NCBI GenBank assembly: GCA_964036275.1 | Contig: OZ038439.1 | Coordinates: forward strand, 8,182,669-8,246,668 | DNA from: Litoditis marina | Lineage: Eukaryota; Nematoda; Chromadorea; Rhabditida; Rhabditidae | DNA length: 64,000 bases | Direction: 5' to 3' | Shown here: positions 24,001 through 34,184 of the stretch, piece by piece | How positions within the stretch are numbered: the stretch's first letter is position 1 | Layout of the letters: each line of letters opens with the position of its first letter | Made by a program: the position numbers and the translations under genes | Notes under the pieces: model-generated | What the model saw: the letters and a program-made list of their open reading frames with translations, nothing else | Told to the model about the DNA's origin: nothing | Databases searched by the model: none

Positions 24001-27000
24001 GACCTCGACGAGAGAGTGTGCAGGTCAGAGAGACGCAGATTCACACTTTTGAACTCATTTGTGATTTCAATAAATCGTTCTATTCTATTCTATGTCTCAG
24101 GCCGTCTGCGGCCTCCATTGACTTGCGTGCTCTCCCGCTATTGTAGTTTGCTAATCGCAGAGAATTGGCGCCAGTCGTTCTGAGAAAGAACTGAACTAAA
24201 TGCTCTCTGTTACCTTTTCTCGCTCTTTTTCCTTCTGTTTCTCCTCCATATCTCTTCTTTCTTCTTCTCTTTTTCTGGCCGCAGCCTGAGCTCGCTGTGC
24301 TTTGTTCATCTTGCCGGGAAACTAAAATCATTGTTCATAAAAGGAATAGTCTTCTTTATTCTAATTTACACTGTCACAGCAAAACTGAAAAACTCCGAGT
24401 TGGACGCACACCTTATACTAGAAGTCAAATGAATAGTCACGTGAAGTTAGTATTCTAATGAGGAATCGTGCACTTTGTCATGACACGTTTCTGAGTTCTG
24501 AGTTCTAGAAGTATATCGTGAAAGTTGAAAAAAGGAAATTTTCACATTCGATGTTACTACCATTGGTGTTAGAAAATACTCTATAGAAGTCCAAGTTCGT
24601 AGTGGAATGCAGTCAACAGTGATGAAAAAAATGTATACTGTAAGAGTCTCAGTGGAAAGTATGAGAACTATACACAGTTTAGTTCGCAGTATCAGATCAA
24701 ACTACAAAATCAGGCTCCAAGTGCCGTCAGATTTGTGACACTCTGCTACTGTGATTTTTTTTGAGGGAATTTGAATAAAACTTACAACATATGTGATAAT
24801 CCGGGTGCGAAGATTCCGGACTGGCTGGAATAATATACAATTACATTTCCGGTCTGCTCAATTAGAAACGGCAGCAACCTATCTACAGCTCACGATTACA
24901 CCCCAAATATAGCGGAGAGTACTGTATAACACAGTTTCCGCTGTGTACGCACGCATGTCCTCAGTTCCAAAACTCACAGGCTATGTACTCTAATAGCGCA
25001 GTACAGCGCCCTGCTACGAATATTTTGCTCGCAGGTTCGATTCCGGCGAGAGACATAAATTTATAAATTTGGCACCCACTATACTTGTCTGCCCCTACGA
25101 CCGTACGGAAACGTGTCTATAGGATCCGCCCTACTGAGAATCAGCCTATACGGTATATTTCCCCTAAACAGTTGCGTCTGTAGTCTATAGTTTGATCCCG
25201 GTACTTTTCGGTGAACTCCTGAATCATCTTGAGATCAAAGAACAACTCAGATGATGTCACTGTCTATAGTCAAGTTAGAATCAACAGTTGTCGAAAGGAT
25301 ACAAGAGAGAAATACAGAAAAATTAAAGGAGATCGGAGAGCAACATGGTATCTCGTGAAGCTGCTGTATCCTACTTTTGACTGGATGCGTTGCGTGTCGC
25401 GCGGTATTGTCATGTGACAGTCACGTGGACTGATCAAACTAATATACGAGTTATTTGTGCTCTCTGTTCTCAATACAGTTAAAATCAGCCCGAAACGGAA
25501 CCTCTGCTCAAGTTGTGTTCCGGTCTCCTTTAAAGAAGGATGATTATGTGGTCAAATCGCAACGGTTCAGTCCTTTAAACTGCAATACACTTTTCAATTA
25601 CAGTTTAAAGGACCGTTGACACGAGATTGGTCCACATAATTGTTCTTCTTTAACTTCAAAAAACATAATGTAATAACGAACCGGTGAGGAAGAGCGATCT
25701 GTCGATGACACTTGACGGTTCCGACGGCTCATCTGAAATATTATCATCTAACCAAAATCTGTATAGTCGTCGCCAACGAATAGCGCAGTGGTGAGCGCCC
25801 TAATACAAAAGTTTTGCTCGCGGGTTCGATTCCGGCAAGAGACAGAGGTTTATAAATTTGGCAATTCGGCACCACTATAGGTTCACAAGAACATAGTCTG
25901 TCTTTTTTTTCATTCTTTCATAGCTCATGTCGAGTACATGAATGTTTTGAATAAATATACATTTTGAATTACCTGTCTGGATTGACGGTAGGAGTTGTCC
26001 ATGACGCCGGCTTGGGCGTCGTTGTCAGTGTTCGAAGAATCTCGCTGAGCTCCAATGTCCTCATCAGAAGAGGAATCGATTCGGATACGGCGGTACCTCT
26101 GAAACAACACATATAGTGAGTGCCGAGTTTCTAAATATTTGTTCCTTGCCGGAATCGAACCTGCGAGCAAAAGTTTCGTAGCAGGGCGCAAACCACTGCG
26201 CTATTAATGTACATAACCGGCGAGCATTGGAATCGCGTACACAGCGGAAAGTGAGATATACAGTTCCCTTTCGCCTTTCCGTTGGCGACGACTATAATCA
26301 TGACTAGACACCTTTTATAAAGTTCAACATGGTTTTAACTACACTGTTCGATAACTTATGTTCGTTTTGTTACTTTTCATCTATACTGTGACCCCCATAA
26401 CGAAATTACCGTTGATTTAAAAATGATAGCGAAAGGGGGAGAGGGTAACATTTATCATTTCTATGTACGGAGAACGGTTTCTATTTCCGAGAAATCTGGG
26501 GAAAATTTCACTTTCACACCCCACCCGCACTAGTTCCAACAGAGAATGATGTGGGGAGGGAAATTGAATGTGTTCCAGGGCGAGGGGCGAAAGTTTAATG
26601 TCGAAATTTCACAAAAACCGCCAATTTTTTGATAAAGTTGAACTTTTCATTAGAAAACAACGGTCAAATTTAAAAGTGTGCTGTAGGAGTCTCCACAGGA
26701 AAGATGGCGACTGTAGTTCGGTCGCAAATAATTGCCAGAAAGGGTAAGATGAGAGGAACAATCATATAATTAACTCATCTACCAGATATAGAGCTCAGTG
26801 GTAAGATGCGCAGATAGAATTACTGTGACAATTGCCATGGGACTTAGTCGTGGAAAATCTGGTACCAAGTCTTGCGGTAACGAACTCCGAACTAAGTACC
26901 CCCCTAAGTCCCATATTCTTAGAATTAAACTTCTTCATCTTTCGAATAAAGAAAAGGAAGTATATGAATTTAGATCTTATTTTCTCACTCATTTTCATTT

Positions 27001-28381
27001 CTTCACTCAAAATTCAGTTTTATCAACTCTGAACCGCAGTTTTTACGCATTGAAGACTCGAAAACTGGCGCGTACCATTACTTTACAAACCAGGAGGACC
27101 GTCCCACTAACCCACGCCCCTTTATGTCCCCTCTAACTAACCCAGGTTCTGTCTGAGTATGACCCGCTAGTCGAATGAAAAAGAGGGGGGGGGGGAGAGA
27201 AAAGGAAAGATAAGGGATGAAAGAAGACAAGGAGGATATAGAGATAGAAATCGAGTGAGAAACAGAGAGATAGAGGGCGGGAGATCAAAAGAGAACATGC
27301 TGCAGAAATAGCAAAACGGGAAAGAGGAATAGTATAGAAATTGCAGTTCATAGCAAGTGTCGATACGGTGTGGTATGCCCCGCTAGTTTGTTGTTTTATC
27401 CGGTGTTTCTCGGCCCGGGTTTCGTAAATTATGGCATTTGTCGAGATCAAACTACAACTATTTTTATTTCCACTGAGACCCATGGCACTGTGCCAAGATT
27501 TTCAAATGTATAATAGAGTTTTTTATTGTTTACGTGTTCCTAAGTAACTGAGCAACCGCTACGAGAAATTTGCAGTTATTTGAAAAACTCCAAAGTGGTG
27601 AAATATGACCTGGAAAGTTCATTGGCATTGACTTGCATGCTCTCTCGTTTTTGTAGCTGGCCAATTGCAGAAAATTGGCGCTAATTGTTCCGAGCCGGAA
27701 CTATAGAATATCTCTTCCAAAACTCACCCTTCTAGTCGGACGTGATGTGTCGTCTCTGGCCGCAGCCTGCGCATCATTTGACGAAGAAGTATCTCGCGCC
27801 GCGCCGATGTCAGAAGTATCCGCCCTCTTTCGCCGGTCACGCTGCAACATAACACAATCATGATTATAATATAATGAAATGGAATGACTCGACCACTGAC
27901 CCTAAGACATCGTAAAGGTGGTGAGGCCGAAACGATGTATTTTATTTTAAACTTATTCAATATTAACTTTATAGATAGTATTTATTACTTTTAATTTATT
28001 TAATCATTTATTTATTAACTTCATCCTAGTTAACTTGATTTCGTTTAACCTAGTTTTGCTTATTTAATAACAATAAAACTGCAACCTCAACTTCATGTTG
28101 TTTCTAACATCGTTTGTTCGTGCACTGCACCTTAGCCCTTGCGGTTCTTCATTTCTGCCCAAAATCAACAGTACTTAGTTGGGTTTGGAGAGACTTCCGG
28201 AATGGGCTGGTTTTTTACAAAAATAAAATCCAGTTTCAAATTCATCGAAAGATTGGATGCTAGCCAGAACGATTGAAAAGAACTTTTCACTTTGTACTGT
28301 TGGATTCCGGCGATTCGAGTTATAAGGTACAAAATAAGGTTTTTAGAACAATAGAAATCAGCTCACAATTGGTCGCACCAT
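18088..28381 (-). CDS. Sixteen-exon gene for a charged, Ser/Arg-rich coiled-coil-like protein, 3' end not found
   Basis: Exons on the minus strand: 28381-28367 (ATG), 27841-27728, 26098-25973, 25732-25682, 24824-24786, 24321-24214, 23812-23705, 23395-23285, 23045-23007, 22359-22294, 21880-21747, 21518-21359, 20840-20655, 20026-19928, 18606-18451 and a possible 12-nt exon 18099-18088. Each has an AG acceptor and a GT donor, except 21359, which uses GC. Every junction keeps phase (fourteen at phase 0), giving about 504 residues without a stop. The N-terminal 115 residues are Arg/Ser/Asp-rich with RDTSSSNDAQAA- and RDSSNTDNDAQAG-like internal repeats. Residues 116-225 are Lys/Glu/Arg-rich (KREEERRDMEEKQKEKEREK) and probably coiled-coil. 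The middle is Pro/Ser-rich. The last two exons contain a Leu-rich segment (LKRFRTTLRRLLK). I do not recognise the family; a nuclear or scaffold protein is only inference. Introns carry many MITEs. Confidence 0.75.
18163..18290. mobile_element. MITE (TTAAAGAAGGACGATTATGT family), copy 1
   Basis: About 125 bp, nearly palindromic: AAGAAGGACGATTATGTGG at one end and CACATAATCGA near the other, with CTTTAGACTGCAATACATTT in the middle. Related copies lie at 19199-19319, 20160-20282, 22180-22262, 25527-25652 and 51030-51145. The ends are about 30 bp inverted repeats. Confidence 0.8.
19199..19319. mobile_element. MITE (TTAAAGAAGGACGATTATGT family), copy 2
   Basis: It lies in the intron between exons 19928-20026 and 18451-18606. 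It keeps both terminal inverted repeats and the AAAATACAATACATTTTTCA centre. Confidence 0.75.
19390..19590. repeat. Dispersed repeat (CCCACTGAGACCCATTGGCA family)
   Basis: A block beginning CCCACTGAGACCCATTGGCA, with CGTGCCAAGGTTTTC and CAACCGCT following, recurs at 27465-27640 and in a diverged form at 63095-63290. Noncoding, possibly an old transposon. Confidence 0.5.
19715..19925 (+). repeat. Dispersed repeat shared with 60695-60890
   Basis: Both copies contain CCCATAAAGACAGCAGAGG, TTGATTATTCGCCAGCAGTT-like and CGCTCGCCAAACCCCG words in the same order and orientation. This copy ends right at the donor of exon 19928-20026, so the element forms the 5' end of that intron on the minus strand. 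Confidence 0.7.
20160..20282. mobile_element. MITE (TTAAAGAAGGACGATTATGT family), copy 3
   Basis: It is in the opposite internal orientation to copies 1 and 2. TTAAAGAAGGACGAC and GTCCTTCTTTAA form the ends. It lies in an intron of the 18-28 kb gene. Confidence 0.75.
20452..20622 (-). mobile_element. tRNA-like MITE, copy 3
   Basis: It starts TATAGTGGGTGCCAAATTTA and runs to the GAGATATACAGTATCC leader; the outer TIR on the right is missing. The B-box is damaged (one base changed in the TTCGAT core, TTTGAT on the minus strand), so this copy should not be a polymerase III template. Confidence 0.7.
22180..22262. mobile_element. MITE (TTAAAGAAGGACGATTATGT family), internally deleted copy 4
   Basis: About 83 bp, keeping AAAAAGGACGATCATGTGG and CCACATAATCGTTCTTCTTT but lacking much of the centre. 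Confidence 0.7.
22430..22632 (+). mobile_element. tRNA-like MITE, copy 4
   Basis: Full-length copy with the TAGTCGTCGCCAACGG end, the CTTTCCGCTGTGTACGC leader, an altered A-box, a perfect GGTTCGATTCC B-box and the GGCACCCACTATA end. It lies in an intron of the 18-28 kb gene, antisense to it. Confidence 0.8.
22888..22958. repeat. Short hairpin (TTGTAGTTTGATC family)
   Basis: A roughly 70-bp element bounded by TTGTAGTTTGATCCC and its partner ATGAAACTACAA. The same family appears at 20283-20341, 25183-25240, 27385-27455 and 62205-62276, each with TTTGATC/GATCAAA ends. Confidence 0.6.
23414..23610 (+). mobile_element. tRNA-like MITE, copy 5
   Basis: Full-length copy bounded by TATAGTCGTCGTCAA and TTGGCACGCACTATA. 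It has the A-box-like TAGCGCAGTGG and a B-box with one change (GGTTTGATTCC). It is intronic in the 18-28 kb gene. Confidence 0.8.
24413..24500 (+). repeat. Inverted-repeat element fragment (TACTAGAAGTCAAATGAATAG family)
   Basis: It matches the 5' part of 62345-62490: TACTAGAAGTCAAATGAATA, AGTTAGTATTCTAATGAG, ATCGTGCACT and CACGTTTCTGAGTT. Confidence 0.6.
24896..25082 (+). mobile_element. tRNA-like MITE, copy 6
   Basis: The left TIR is degraded to AAATATAGCGGAGAG; the rest includes TTTCCGCTGTGTACGC, TAGCGCAGTAC, a perfect GGTTCGATTCC and the CACCCACTATA end. Confidence 0.75.
25527..25652. mobile_element. MITE (TTAAAGAAGGACGATTATGT family), copy 5
   Basis: A near-complete copy with TTTAAAGAAGGATGATTATG and CACATAATTGTTCTTCTTTA ends around an ACTGCAATACACTTTTCAAT core. 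It is intronic, directly next to the 25682 donor side. Confidence 0.75.
25763..25878 (+). mobile_element. tRNA-like MITE, copy 7, leader deleted
   Basis: Both TIRs are present, but the leader is missing, so TATAGTCGTCGCCAACG joins directly to AATAGCGCAGTGG. This leaves a compact unit that is essentially the tRNA-like core (A-box, 45-base spacer, B-box) between the TIRs. Confidence 0.75.
26111..26296 (-). mobile_element. tRNA-like MITE, copy 8
   Basis: Full-length minus-strand copy, bounded by TATAGTGAGTGCCGA and GTTGGCGACGACTATA. Read on the minus strand it has TAGCGCAGTGGTTTGCGCC followed by an intact GGTTCGATTCC. Confidence 0.8.
27170..27330 (+). repeat. Purine-rich tract
   Basis: A G/A-rich stretch with GAGGGGGGGGGGGAGAG at 27183-27198 followed by mixed AGAGA words. 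A long minus frame crosses it only because the composition excludes stops. No gene called. Confidence 0.5.
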
Positions 28382-28545
28382 CGTTAGAATGACGCCAGAA
28401 GAGACCCCTAGACTGTTGTGGCGGGATAGATGAACACAGACACACTCGTTGAGTCACAGAAGAGGTAGATGAATATACCAAGATAGTAAATGTTGTGGAT
28501 ATGCTGAAATCAACCAGAAGCTCGTAGGTTGTACTGAAAACTTTA

Positions 28546-28668
28546 TTTGAACGATTAAGCTAATGTGCTCAGTAAGAGATGTATTCAAAACCGTTTCGAC
28601 CCTGATTCAAGACGGTCAGGGACGAAACGGTTTTGAGTACATCTCTTACTGAGCACATTATCTTAATC
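28546..28668. repeat. Long near-perfect hairpin
   Basis: Two arms of about 55 bases surround a loop of about 8-10 bases. The left arm holds GATTAAGCTAATGTGCTCAG and CAAAACCGTTTCGACCCTGA; the right arm holds TCAGGGACGAAACGGTTTTG and CTGAGCACATTATCTTAATC. Only a few mismatches are visible. It could be a MITE or a source of a hairpin transcript. Confidence 0.8.
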
Positions 28669-28669
28669 A

Positions 28670-29980
28670 TACCACCATTCAAAAGTCCTAGTGACACAAT
28701 TATATTTTGTTCAAGTAAAATAACCTAATATATTTGAACGGTTACAAATGTTATAGCAACAAAAACACGAAGGGTTATTGAAGTTTATTCCGTGGAGGGA
28801 CACAACACCTTACTTAGATATTAAGCTTACTAGAAGATGATGAAAATGAAAAGTTTGACTCAAAAGTGTTGTACATTGAAGATGAGAAACCAAAACTTAC
28901 GGCAGTATTCGTATTCGATGTGTGGAAAATATACTTTATGTATTGATTGATGAATGATATGATAAACCGTTGAACAGTTAGCTCGGTTTGAAATGGTTTC
29001 TTTCAGTTTTTTCTCTCTAGCACGTGCTAAATAGTCCACTTATGTGGATATTAGAATACGTACTTTCGCCGGTCGAGTGATTTTTCTTGTAAAATCACAC
29101 GTGCTCACGTTCGCCAATCTCACACTCTTTTCCATTTCCCGTTCGATTTACCAATGATTTGAGGGATCGGAAAAATGGAAAAAAGGAAAAAATTGAATAA
29201 AATCGTTTTCCCCAAGAATAGCATAGAGTGTAGATGAAATCTCTGAAACTGCATTGATATTTTTGAATCTGAATAATATGTACAAAACTTATCAAGATTT
29301 TACATAAAAATAGAATATCTAGCAGTTAGTTGTTGTGTGCACCTTGTATAGTCTGTCTCAATTGCTCGCGGACTGCTACAGTATGATTTTCAGAACTTGA
29401 AGTTTTGGTGCGGCGGCGGTAAAGGTTTTCCCCAATTTCTCTGAAATTTGGAACATAGTTAGAAAGAGCAGAATTGTTTGCGAATCCAATATTTTGAATC
29501 GATCGCTCAACATTGAGCTATTTCATGGCATTAGAAACATTGCTCTTAGCCGCTTTGACAACTACTTATCGTTGTTTCAAGTGTGCATAGTGTGCTCATA
29601 TTTAGAGTTTTGTTAGTTTGTATAGATTGACTGGATATTGAAAAACAATTGTGTTGCTCTGTAGAGATTCTGGCTTCATGAAAATGTTGATGAACCACAA
29701 ACGAAAACAATGTCTGTTAAGGGATTCGAACTCTGAAGCTTTTAGGCGGCAGTGCGCCTCCTTCACATCTCGGACAAATTGGCCCTACAGATGTGATTTA
29801 TAGAAGGTTTGACACGTGACATGATTGATGTTTCTCCAAGAACAAGCTCAATAACGGAAGATGAAACAAAGTTTTCATAGTTCTTATTTTGATTGTTTTC
29901 AAGAATTAAGTTACAACAACGTTCATGAAGTAATGACTTGGTTCCTATTTCGTTAATTTCTATCTATTGAAAATCCAGGG
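28670..29980. other. No gene seen
   Basis: AT-rich DNA upstream of the 18-28 kb gene's first exon. I see no exon with matched splice sites or repeat of note. It would include any minus-strand promoter for that gene, but no specific element is recognisable. Confidence 0.4.
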
Positions 29981-29984
29981 AACA

Positions 29985-30335
29985 TTGACTTTTTACCCCC
30001 CACCTTTCTGAATTGGTATTGCGTTTGGGGAATTGTAGTTTGACCCCCCCCCCACCGGGGGGTGATAATTCAATTTATCACTCGCAATACAAAAGTTTGA
30101 GGGTGGGGGGTAAAAAGTAAACATTTCCGGTACTGAAGTTCAGCCCCCCACTCGTTGAAGTTTGACCCCCCACCATTGAAGTTCTACCCCCCGCCGACCC
30201 AGGTGGGGGGTAAATAGTAAATGTCGAAGTTGATTTTTGACCCCCCCCCCTCTCCTAGATTTTCAGGTTTTAGCTTGGGTGGGGGGTTGAAGTGCTACGG
30301 GGGGGACTCAACTAAAGTGGGGGGCGATACTTCAA
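29985..30335. repeat. Array of CCCCCCAC and GTGGGGGG motifs
   Basis: TTGACCCCCC/ACCCCCCAC words alternate with GTGGGGGGTAAA words on the same strand over about 350 bp (for example 30042-30063, 30104-30112, 30144-30152, 30208-30216, 30238-30252, 30280-30287). The two orientations can pair with each other, and each can form quadruplex or i-motif structures. No coding function. Confidence 0.7.
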
Positions 30336-30767
30336 TTTCCCCAAAATCCATTTTCTTCGGACATATAGAAAAAGAGGTCAACTTGTATAGAAAGGTAAAC
30401 TAAAAAATATAATTTCGAAATTTTAATCCCAAACAATAACTCACAAAACTTCTTAGTTGTCACAGTTTGAAACATTTCGCTCAAACTAGGACACGAACAG
30501 ACAAATTGAAACAAAAATCAACTATTTTGTTGTTTGGAGTTTTGTTTTTTTACTGATTTTCAACCCGAGTGTACGAGAGATTTTTCACTGGAAATACAGG
30601 AGTTGCAAGATTCAGTTTCAACCAAGATTGACAGATTATTGTTCTCTACTCCATGTTTCTTCATGTTTCACAACCACAAGTACTGATCATTCAATGTAAC
30701 GATCAACTTTACAGAATAATTCAATAGTTCAGTTTACAAACTTTCTTTTAACAAGTTCTCGCAATGA

Positions 30768-31246
30768 TAGTGAGTGCCAAATTAATATATTTCTGTCTCT
30801 CGCCGAAATCGAACCTGCGAGCAAAAGTTTAGTAGCAGAGACCACTGCGCTATTAGATCACATGGTGGACAAGCTTTGGGATATAGAATAGAATAGATTT
30901 ATTCGTGATTTAACACGTGACTTCCACATAGTATGTGGCACTCCAAAAATGAGTAATTGGAGAGGAAAAGTGAAAAGAAAAAGGGTATGGTTACCCTGTT
31001 ACGCGCACATAATATCACATGCAATTTAACAGTGCTGGACGACGGCGATTGAACCAAATGATTTGTGGGACAATAGTTATCTTGAAAGAGACGTTGTAAT
31101 GAAGATATGTTTTGTAAAGAGATCATCCGGATTGGCATGTTTGGCTGGGATGAGATGTATGCACGTTGGCTCGAATACTTGTGTGCGTACACAGCGGAAA
31201 GTGAGATATACAGTACCCTCCCGCCTTTCCGATGGCGACGACTATA
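30768..31246 (-). mobile_element. tRNA-like MITE, copy 9, split by an insertion
   Basis: The right part (as read on the minus strand) lies at 30768-30888 and contains a B-box region with one change. The leader and other TIR continue at about 31165-31246 (CTTTCCGCTGTGTACGC to CGACTATA). About 280 bp of unrelated DNA beginning ATATAGAATAGAATAGATTT separates them, so a younger insertion interrupted this copy. Confidence 0.65.
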
Positions 31247-33980
31247 GTTCAATCTTCGTTCAGCAGGTGACATTTCCCTTAACTCTTATTGAAACTCGAT
31301 GACAGCCGCTCATAGATCATTTCTATTCGCGAAATAAAAGAATAACCTGCTGCAATGACTGTTTTATTCGCCGTGAGGTGAAAATATCAAATATAGGTTG
31401 AAAAAACGATTTATTATGGATCATGCCGTAGGTATAGATTGGGTATAAATGGGAAATAAAATTCTTTTTTTTTTGATTTTGATGCTATCGCTATCTATCT
31501 ATCCATGTGATAAAAAAGTAAATCGGTGTTACAGCAAAAATACCGAACTTGCGCATTCTTTTTTCCTGGCAGATCAGAGAAATCTGATCACAAACTATAT
31601 ATTTTCCCATACGAATCCCTGACGGCATACAACGACCACAGAGGTATAGCGCCCGTTTTTTTCTGTGTCTATTGATGTACTGTTATTTTCACCAATTACA
31701 ACACAAAATGTACTGTTCGCAATGAAATGTCGAAGAAAATCGGTCTGTCAAGAGTAGAAAAAAAAATCGGTCTGGTACAACCAACCACCATTTACAGTTT
31801 GTTCTGAACCAAATTCTCACACATATAGTCACTAACCAACGTGGTTAAACCTGCACAGCGGTGATTCTTGTCTATCGTTTGTATGAATACCCCGCACACT
31901 TGTCAAATTACAGAGCCGACACCCATACACAGCACAGCAGAAAAGAGAAGGTTTGAATGTACGTGACACCCTCATAACGTGTATGGGTGTAAATAACATA
32001 ACTCAACTAGAAGGGCTGACAAAAACTGTTTTCACACTGATTTTCTAACCAGATAACGTACGACGTGCTCTATAGTTTAGCGTACAGAGCACGAAACACT
32101 GTGCAAGTTAGTTGAAATACAGTATTTACACCCGTACACAGCATAAAAAGCATGATGTACAAACTGTACGTGACACCCTCATAGCGCGTATGGGTGTAAA
32201 TAGTATAATTCAACCGCACTTCACAACATTTCTGACCAGAACTCACACATTATACACAGCACGAAGCGCTGAGCATATTTTTAAACCACGGTTTACAAAC
32301 TTGTATGTAATAACAAGTTTTGCAATACCAGCGAATAAACCAGAAGGGCTTATAAGGAATGCCTTCCACAAAGAACACAATAAAACATCTTCTTGTAACA
32401 CATGTAAACATTTTGACTGTGAGTCCTGGCCTGACCGATTTTCCCTTTGAGCTCATAATCACGCGCGGCGCGAAGCGCTGCACGTGTCAACATCATAATT
32501 CGTATGATCTGGGGACAAATCCCGAAATACGCGGCGTCACGTTTTTCGAGAAGAAACCACAAATCAGCACGTTCCAAAATACACAAACAAAAAGATATCA
32601 GAACAATATCAGTCAAAAAGTGGAGATTCCAAATCTTCTTTTTTTCGTTTCCTTCGTTGACTTCTACAGTGAAGAAGAGCAGGCAGTCTGAAATTGCAGA
32701 TATTATAACAATTCCACAACATTATAACTCCTACTTTGACGTTCGTCTCACTTCCAGCCATCTCTTAAGAAGAGAATATTAGGAAGAATATTTTGTGCGT
32801 GAACGCAAAAATATATTCACGTCTTCAAACTTCAAACCAACAAATAAGGTTTCAATTATCATCAACGTTATTTTAAAGTTGGTTTGGAGACAAAAAGGCC
32901 ATAGAGCAAACTATATTTATTGATCGAGTCAATCGATAATCACATTTTGTCCTATCGCAACTCTACGATCAGTCTACAGGGATTTATTTTCTGCTGCCAA
33001 AATGGGGCCCGCTGTACTACGAAACTTGAGTATCGACTATTTTATTACTGCTGAATGTGACAGTACGATCGAAATTCATGCCTCGCATATTGCCACCAAA
33101 TTTGTCAGCGCAAAACGAATAAACCCTGCGTAACATTCGTGATAATCGCCCGTCCCGTTGTAGTTCAGCAGAACACTTACCGTAGTTATTCCTGTCTCGA
33201 GAACCCTGAGACGCGCCACCCAGTTGTCACATCATTCATTGTTCCAATCTGAAAAGATAAAAGATAGGTCCATCAAGTCGGGGAAAAGTTATTATTTGCC
33301 TTTCTTCATAAATCCAAATATGAACAATTCGATTTTCTTCACAACAACCGGTAAAACGATTTAATATACAACAACTACCTTAGAACCAGAATCCAAGTTT
33401 TGGTGGGGTGGTCTCCTCTTTTTCTAGCGACAACATTCATTTCAATCGCATCGCCTGACAAAAACAAGAATGACAGTTAGGCTGGAGAGAAACGCGCTTT
33501 TCCAAGGAAGTTTCATGATTATTGTCAATGTTTTGAATCATTCACGAGACATGCTCGGGTGTTCATAAATAGTCGATGAAACCACAGTTGTACCTTACTG
33601 TGCTAGACTTGAGTTGGCAAGCAAACGTGACTCAAAAGATGTATCAACATATGGGTATGCAGGTGACAACTCCGAAAGGTACGCATTCCCCCCCCCACTG
33701 TAAAAACTGGGAGGTACAGTTCCCTAGATAGTTTTTCAGATATCTATCACTCTATCTATCTATAACTGAAAGAATGCTTTCTTTCGTCTTTCAACTATTA
33801 CCTTTGGTGAGGATGGGTGATGTGTGGTTGGTGTCGGGTACAGAGGTACAGCTACAACCCATTCCCTCATTCGGGGATAGTTTTTGACGACTGAAATCAC
33901 ACGCGATGAATACAGACAGAAAACCATAAACTGAGTATTAGTTGTATTACATCTAAACTTGCTTCTAGATAGGTTCTGCT

Positions 33981-34184
33981 ATAGTGAGTGCCAAATTTAT
34001 TAATTTCTGTCTCTCGCCGGAATCTAACCTGCGCGCAAAAGATTCGCAACTGGGCGCTAACCACTGCGCAATAGCGCAATTAGGGCAGAAACCCAGCAAA
34101 CTTTCGAATCGAGTACATATGTACGTACACAGCAAAAACTGAGATATGCAGTACTCTCCCGCCTTTACGTTGGCGACGACTATA
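33981..34184 (-). mobile_element. tRNA-like MITE, copy 10
   Basis: Full-length minus copy with TATAGTGAGTGCCAAATTTA at one end and GTTGGCGACGACTATA at the other. The B-box is altered (TTAGATTCC on the minus strand), and TAGCGCAG-like repeats occur near the A-box. Confidence 0.75.

Noticed and set aside
26795..27483. Overlapping ORFs of 66-116 codons
   Set aside because: No splice-bounded frame; part of the length is a purine-rich tract, and the region is intronic to the 18-28 kb gene.
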